A stretch of DNA of 9,341 nucleotides. Origin: Euryarchaeota archaeon UBA125. GTDB lineage: Archaea; Thermoplasmatota; Poseidoniia; Poseidoniales; Thalassarchaeaceae. The stretch spans positions 1 to 9,341 of the forward strand of contig DAPV01000034.1 in the NCBI GenBank assembly GCA_002502625.1. The letters run 5' to 3'. Of the stretch, positions 7,601-9,341 are shown one piece after another. The position numbers and the translations under genes were made by a program. Numbering within the stretch: the first letter of the stretch is position 1; every line of letters begins with the position of its first letter. The notes under the pieces were generated by a model, which saw only the letters and a list, made by a program, of their open reading frames with translations, searched no databases and was not told where the DNA came from.

Positions 7601-8367
7601 CGCCATCAAATGCAATTGTTGATGAATTCGGATGCAGTGTTGCAGAATATGATTGGGACAAAGATGGAGTACTTGGAGATTTAGCATTAGAACCAGACGT
7701 TTGCCCAAATACATCGAGTGAAGAAATTCGAACAAATTTTACTTCATTTGGTTCAGTAGATGCAATAGGATGTTGGTCAGGAGATGGTGACCAAGATTCA
7801 GATTCTATCCTTGCTTATCTCGACATATGCCCAGGAACTGAATTGGGATTAGAAGTCAATGATGTTGATCAGGACTTAATGGGATGTGCAGATAATCAGT
7901 TAGATTTTGATAATGACAATATAATGAACGATGCTGATGTTTGTCCAGATACACCAACAAATACAGAAGTTCAATCAGAAGGAGAAAGAATGGGATGTAC
8001 CCTTGAACAAAGATTAGCATTGGGAGATTTTGATGCTCAAATGGAGGCATATGGATTGTTTGTCGGATTGGGAGCTATCGTTATCATTGCTCTATTAGGA
8101 GCGATTGGATTCTTCCTCCTGAAAAGTGATGACAATATTGGGTCTATCCCACCAATGCCTTTGGACTTAGCGAGTCCGATGCAAACAGCGGTCCCCGTTC
8201 ATGCACCGCTAGGTTTCACACCATCTCAACCAGCATATGTTGCAGATTATACTGGATTACCTGGAGGTGGCCATTATGATCAAGGGTATGATGGTTCGAC
8301 AATCTATATTGCTCCAGATGCTACTCAATGGAAAATGAATGCAGATGGATCTTTCAACCGAATCTAA
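4687..8367 (+). CDS. Second giant surface protein, paralogue: seven-blade propeller, TSP3 calcium stalk, TM anchor
   Basis: A 1226-residue predicted type I membrane protein. Three ATGs occur within seven codons (4687, 4696, 4705). The first is chosen because a TATA-like element sits 26.5 bp before it, and any of them leaves a workable signal peptide (core MAVLLLTAILVGMVI). Residues 71-532 hold about seven propeller blades starting near 71, 132, 203, 268, 330, 393 and 468. The stalk runs from Asp534 to about 1107. A transmembrane helix spans 1123-1145. The stop-transfer is weak: a single Lys followed by acidic SDD, unlike the strongly basic run of its neighbour. The 81-residue tail is Pro/Gly/Tyr-rich and ends with the shared Trp-Gly-aromatic motif at the C-terminus. 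The propeller sequences of the two paralogues differ clearly while layout and stalk are alike, so they may present different ligand surfaces on matching stalks. Its 3' end overlaps the convergent hydrolase gene by 4 bp. Confidence 0.93.
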   Translation: MLRMQRMAVLLLTAILVGMVIHPIHQIDSSLSQEIDSSNSSARAGSTDWTAVAGYDTVTNPSIQVEAGLVSPTDVAIDSLGSVYTGGFAIYDVKFGGQQYSSTDQLAFVAKTSPSGNWEKLWSPSVFGGGGSATVSALTTSGTDVYACGWFVGNVTIAGQNLQSYTPSGSVESSQDIWVAKFDQNLNAVWASHAGTVQDDDACEDIEVHAATNEVYIIGETNATSSSYFGTSITKNGIGGTSTDIAVAKLNTANGNWIDANVVGSTGQDLGYSIYWRGGGLVAVGIFSGTITFGSQQMQAIGSFDLWMADITTGLGFVNASQAGGTGGIAQPFAVVHQNGVDYVAGTVQGTVNFDTNQVMSSSNGQDTTTFVASRSGVNNQWDWITTASGYHQVRGLDINPSGVLLVSGSFATVSWTGTGGSLAQSGSATFGTVTLPSTYFDPFHATMDSSGNWISADGGAGDFNDNGVAGMWAPTGEIIGVGTFGAGGPTNIGSTYTITLGSGTAIGNGNAFTDQNYQIYQNIGYYIWSLKADSDSDGTPDVDDNCPNQFNPSQSDIDSDGLGDECDPDADQDGLLNEEDNCPNGPEVNWDPSDNSINRDQDGCKDSTEDTDDDADGVDDFADLCDDVGDKMGWISNSVRDHDSDGCHDAEEDDDDDNDAIPDTVDDCPRGWFNWSASTSTDHDTDGCADDGEDDDDDNDGMNDYDLNDLELDQCPKGDLGWTSNPTTDRDGDGCRDEGEDTDDDGDTILDVDDNCTPDGDGDWTSALPNDHDVDGCRDATEDDDDDNDGVLDSADSCPTGMTGWISSPLLDVDGDGCMDSDEDNDNDNDGVLNDADSCAGGETGWFASNDLDADGDGCKDSTEDTDDDADGVEDEFDVCPETPLGEAVDNVGCGYNTQQDNDQDGIYDISDACLNSPSSADRILYETLVSEANGLIHQWGTNIDVSGCWLGELDRDNDNRKNYLDQCPDSPSNAIVDEFGCSVAEYDWDKDGVLGDLALEPDVCPNTSSEEIRTNFTSFGSVDAIGCWSGDGDQDSDSILAYLDICPGTELGLEVNDVDQDLMGCADNQLDFDNDNIMNDADVCPDTPTNTEVQSEGERMGCTLEQRLALGDFDAQMEAYGLFVGLGAIVIIALLGAIGFFLLKSDDNIGSIPPMPLDLASPMQTAVPVHAPLGFTPSQPAYVADYTGLPGGGHYDQGYDGSTIYIAPDATQWKMNADGSFNRI
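6286..8007 (+). repeat. TSP3-type stalk of second giant protein, with seven-copy 42-residue core array
   Basis: Same plan as the neighbour. It opens with a canonical TSP3 lead-in (residues 534-598, including DNCPNQFNPSQSDIDSDG). Seven modules follow, residues 599-881 (bases 6481-7329), with DGC cysteines at 605, 648, 689, 736, 778, 819 and 860. The spacings are 43, 41, 47, 42, 41 and 41. The 47 reflects an insertion in copy 3 (NDYDLNDLELDQC region). Copy 7 has Cys860 and Cys881, 21 apart, as in copy 1 of the neighbour. Residues 882-1107 are looser units of the CP-x-TP...GC kind with longer spacers. The Lys/Arg after DGC in the neighbour is replaced here by His, Ala or Met in three copies. Confidence 0.85.
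6482..6509 (+). repeat. 28-bp exact direct repeat, copy in second giant gene
   Basis: Identical to 2796-2823 and lying at the matching place, the first 42-residue module. The surrounding modules share protein motifs but differ more in DNA, so this stretch is the best visible DNA-level trace of the duplication. It could also be a site of recombination between the two genes. Confidence 0.85.
8317..8364 (+). other. Cytoplasmic tail motif, second giant protein
   Basis: Residues 1211-1226, the final 16 residues, match the D-x-x-[EQ]-W-x-x-[DN]-A-x-G-[NS]-[WF] pattern of the upstream paralogue. Here the protein ends right after the motif; in the neighbour 11 more residues (EENGQFELYES) follow. Confidence 0.55.
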
Positions 8368-9242
8368 TTTAGATGAGATAATAGGAAAGTGAGGCCCCGC
8401 TGTAAAGCATCCTCTCTTGCTTCTGAATCTCCCTCTACATGTGCGCCACGATTCCTAAGAATTCTGAAGACTAAACGTCGTTGACTTAATTCATTCAACG
8501 GAAAACGAATTCCGAACTTCCAGATTCCAGACATATGTCCATTCTCTTCAATTCTAACTGTTCTCTTTCCTAATCGAATTACCTTTGGCAACCATGTCTT
8601 CTCTTGTTCACTATCGAATGCATGATGACCTTCGGAGTAAGAATGTAAAATAGCATTTGGCAATTGAGGAAGGAGGCTTTCAACGAGGCTGATTGGTGTC
8701 CAATCATCTGCAGTCCCATGAAGAATGAGCATAGGTGCATTTGACCATTTTTTGATATCAGGTCGTAAATGAGCAGCAGGATAGAATGGTAAGTGAGCAG
8801 CAAACGGAGTTCCAAGAACGTCGATAACAGGAGACCAACCAGAATAAATTGCAACAGTACCCCCTAAACTCCAACCTGTAATCCCAATTCTATCAATGCG
8901 ATTATCCATATCTAGTAATGATTTGACTGCGAATGCATCTGCTAACATCATAGCATGAGTAACTGAGAGTTGGTCTTCAACAATAGAATCTACTGATCTT
9001 GATGAAAAAGAATGAACTTTGCATACCGCAATACCAGAGGATAGCCAATATCGAATATGATCTTCGTGGTGAGGCTGCCAACCTCGACTACCATGAATTG
9101 CTACAACACATCCGAATGGACCTTCTCCTTCTGGAAAATATAGGTCAGCATGAGCAGGATGTAAGTCTAAGGAATCAAAGGAAGTTAGAATATGATGTAT
9201 CTCAAATGGAGACCGAGAATTGAAATCAAGGCGCTCCTGCAT
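8364..9242 (-). CDS. Dienelactone-hydrolase-family alpha/beta hydrolase
   Basis: A 292-residue soluble protein with no signal peptide. It has the alpha/beta-hydrolase core: a strand and oxyanion loop (VVAIHGSRGW, residues 46-55), a nucleophile elbow G-W-S-L-G-G with Ser125, a likely catalytic Asp179 in LHGTADDWTP, and a likely catalytic His207 in YSEGHHAFD. The spacing and the last helix (REDALQRGLTFLLSHL) match the dienelactone hydrolase family. True dienelactone hydrolases use Cys in the elbow (GYCLGG type); Ser here points to a general carboxylesterase-like activity on an unknown substrate. About 60 residues lie between the catalytic His and the final helix. The gene converges on the second giant surface gene and its TAG stop overlaps that gene's TAA, so it is probably functionally separate from the surface proteins. 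A TATA-like element sits at -26 from this start, which supports the chosen ATG. Confidence 0.9.
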   Translation of the reverse strand: MQERLDFNSRSPFEIHHILTSFDSLDLHPAHADLYFPEGEGPFGCVVAIHGSRGWQPHHEDHIRYWLSSGIAVCKVHSFSSRSVDSIVEDQLSVTHAMMLADAFAVKSLLDMDNRIDRIGITGWSLGGTVAIYSGWSPVIDVLGTPFAAHLPFYPAAHLRPDIKKWSNAPMLILHGTADDWTPISLVESLLPQLPNAILHSYSEGHHAFDSEQEKTWLPKVIRLGKRTVRIEENGHMSGIWKFGIRFPLNELSQRRLVFRILRNRGAHVEGDSEAREDALQRGLTFLLSHLN

Positions 9243-9263
9243 AGCATTTCGTAAAGTCCCTAG

Positions 9264-9273
9264 TATGAAAATA
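9264..9273 (-). promoter_or_regulatory. TATA-like element upstream of the hydrolase
   Basis: On the - strand the bases read TATTTTCATA, centred about 26.5 bases before the hydrolase ATG at 9242. No Shine-Dalgarno-like motif lies next to the start. This is the best TATA match of the three in the window and implies separate, leaderless transcription within the 63-bp gap behind the upstream gene. Confidence 0.4.
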
Positions 9274-9305
9274 GATTCACTAGTCGAATACAGATTATGT
9301 TGTAT

Positions 9306-9341
9306 TCAACGACGGCCCCCGCCGCCTCTACGACCGCCACC
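9306..9341 (-). CDS. 3' end of a gene with a Gly/Arg-rich (RGG-like) C-terminal tail, cut by the window edge
   Basis: Read on the - strand from the window end, the frame gives GGGRRGGGGRR and then a TGA stop at 9308-9306. Such tails are typical of RNA- or DNA-binding proteins (helicases, cold-shock or RNA-chaperone proteins), but the body of the gene is outside the window, so no family can be named. Bases 9311-9341 are far more GC-rich than the rest of the window, as expected for Gly/Arg codons. The gene would lie 63 bp upstream of the hydrolase on the same strand. With only 11 codons visible the reading frame is a judgement; a + strand reading is possible but less convincing. Confidence 0.5.
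   Translation of the reverse strand, partial: GGGRRGGGGRR

Noticed and set aside
9297..9341. Possible + strand gene start reading MLYSTTAPAASTTAT
   Set aside because: It has no TATA-like element at -26 and no ribosome binding site, and Thr/Ala repeats are expected from the complement of Gly/Arg codons. The - strand RGG-like tail with a stop codon explains the GC-rich patch better, though 15 codons cannot settle it.

Overview
The window looks like part of a marine planktonic archaeal genome. Marine Group II Euryarchaeota (Poseidoniales) fits best, but this is an inference from style. The signs are moderately AT-rich DNA, tightly packed genes without visible Shine-Dalgarno sites, TATA-like elements near -26 from start codons, and very large single-pass surface proteins built from Asp-rich thrombospondin type 3 (TSP3) repeats. 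I see no rRNA or tRNA gene, CRISPR array, transposase, integrase or prophage gene.

Layout on the + strand: a cytosolic protein with two EF-hands, a Glu-rich linker and a possible OB-fold tail (1-987); then two giant tandem paralogues, 1037-4630 (1197 aa) and 4687-8367 (1226 aa). Each paralogue has a Sec-type signal peptide, about seven beta-propeller blades, a long TSP3-type calcium-binding stalk, one transmembrane helix and a cytoplasmic tail of about 80 residues that ends in a shared Trp/Gly motif. On the - strand, a dienelactone-hydrolase-family alpha/beta hydrolase (9242-8364) runs tail-to-tail into the second giant gene, and the two genes overlap by 4 bp. At the right edge (9341-9306, - strand) are the last codons of a gene with a Gly/Arg-rich (RGG-like) tail, cut by the window end.

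The most interesting unit is the three-gene + strand block: a cytosolic EF-hand protein next to two surface proteins that each put a propeller on a stalk predicted to be stiffened by calcium. The core of each stalk is exactly seven copies of a module of about 42 residues. The module has an Asp-Gly-Cys motif, an acidic DDD stretch, a second Cys and a Trp between copies. It differs from the canonical TSP3 repeats on either side of it. Both cytoplasmic tails end in the same 16-residue pattern, which suggests a common intracellular partner. A surface sensor or adhesin pair with a calcium theme is a hypothesis. The sequence shows the architecture but not the ligand, the signalling route or any dependence between the three genes.
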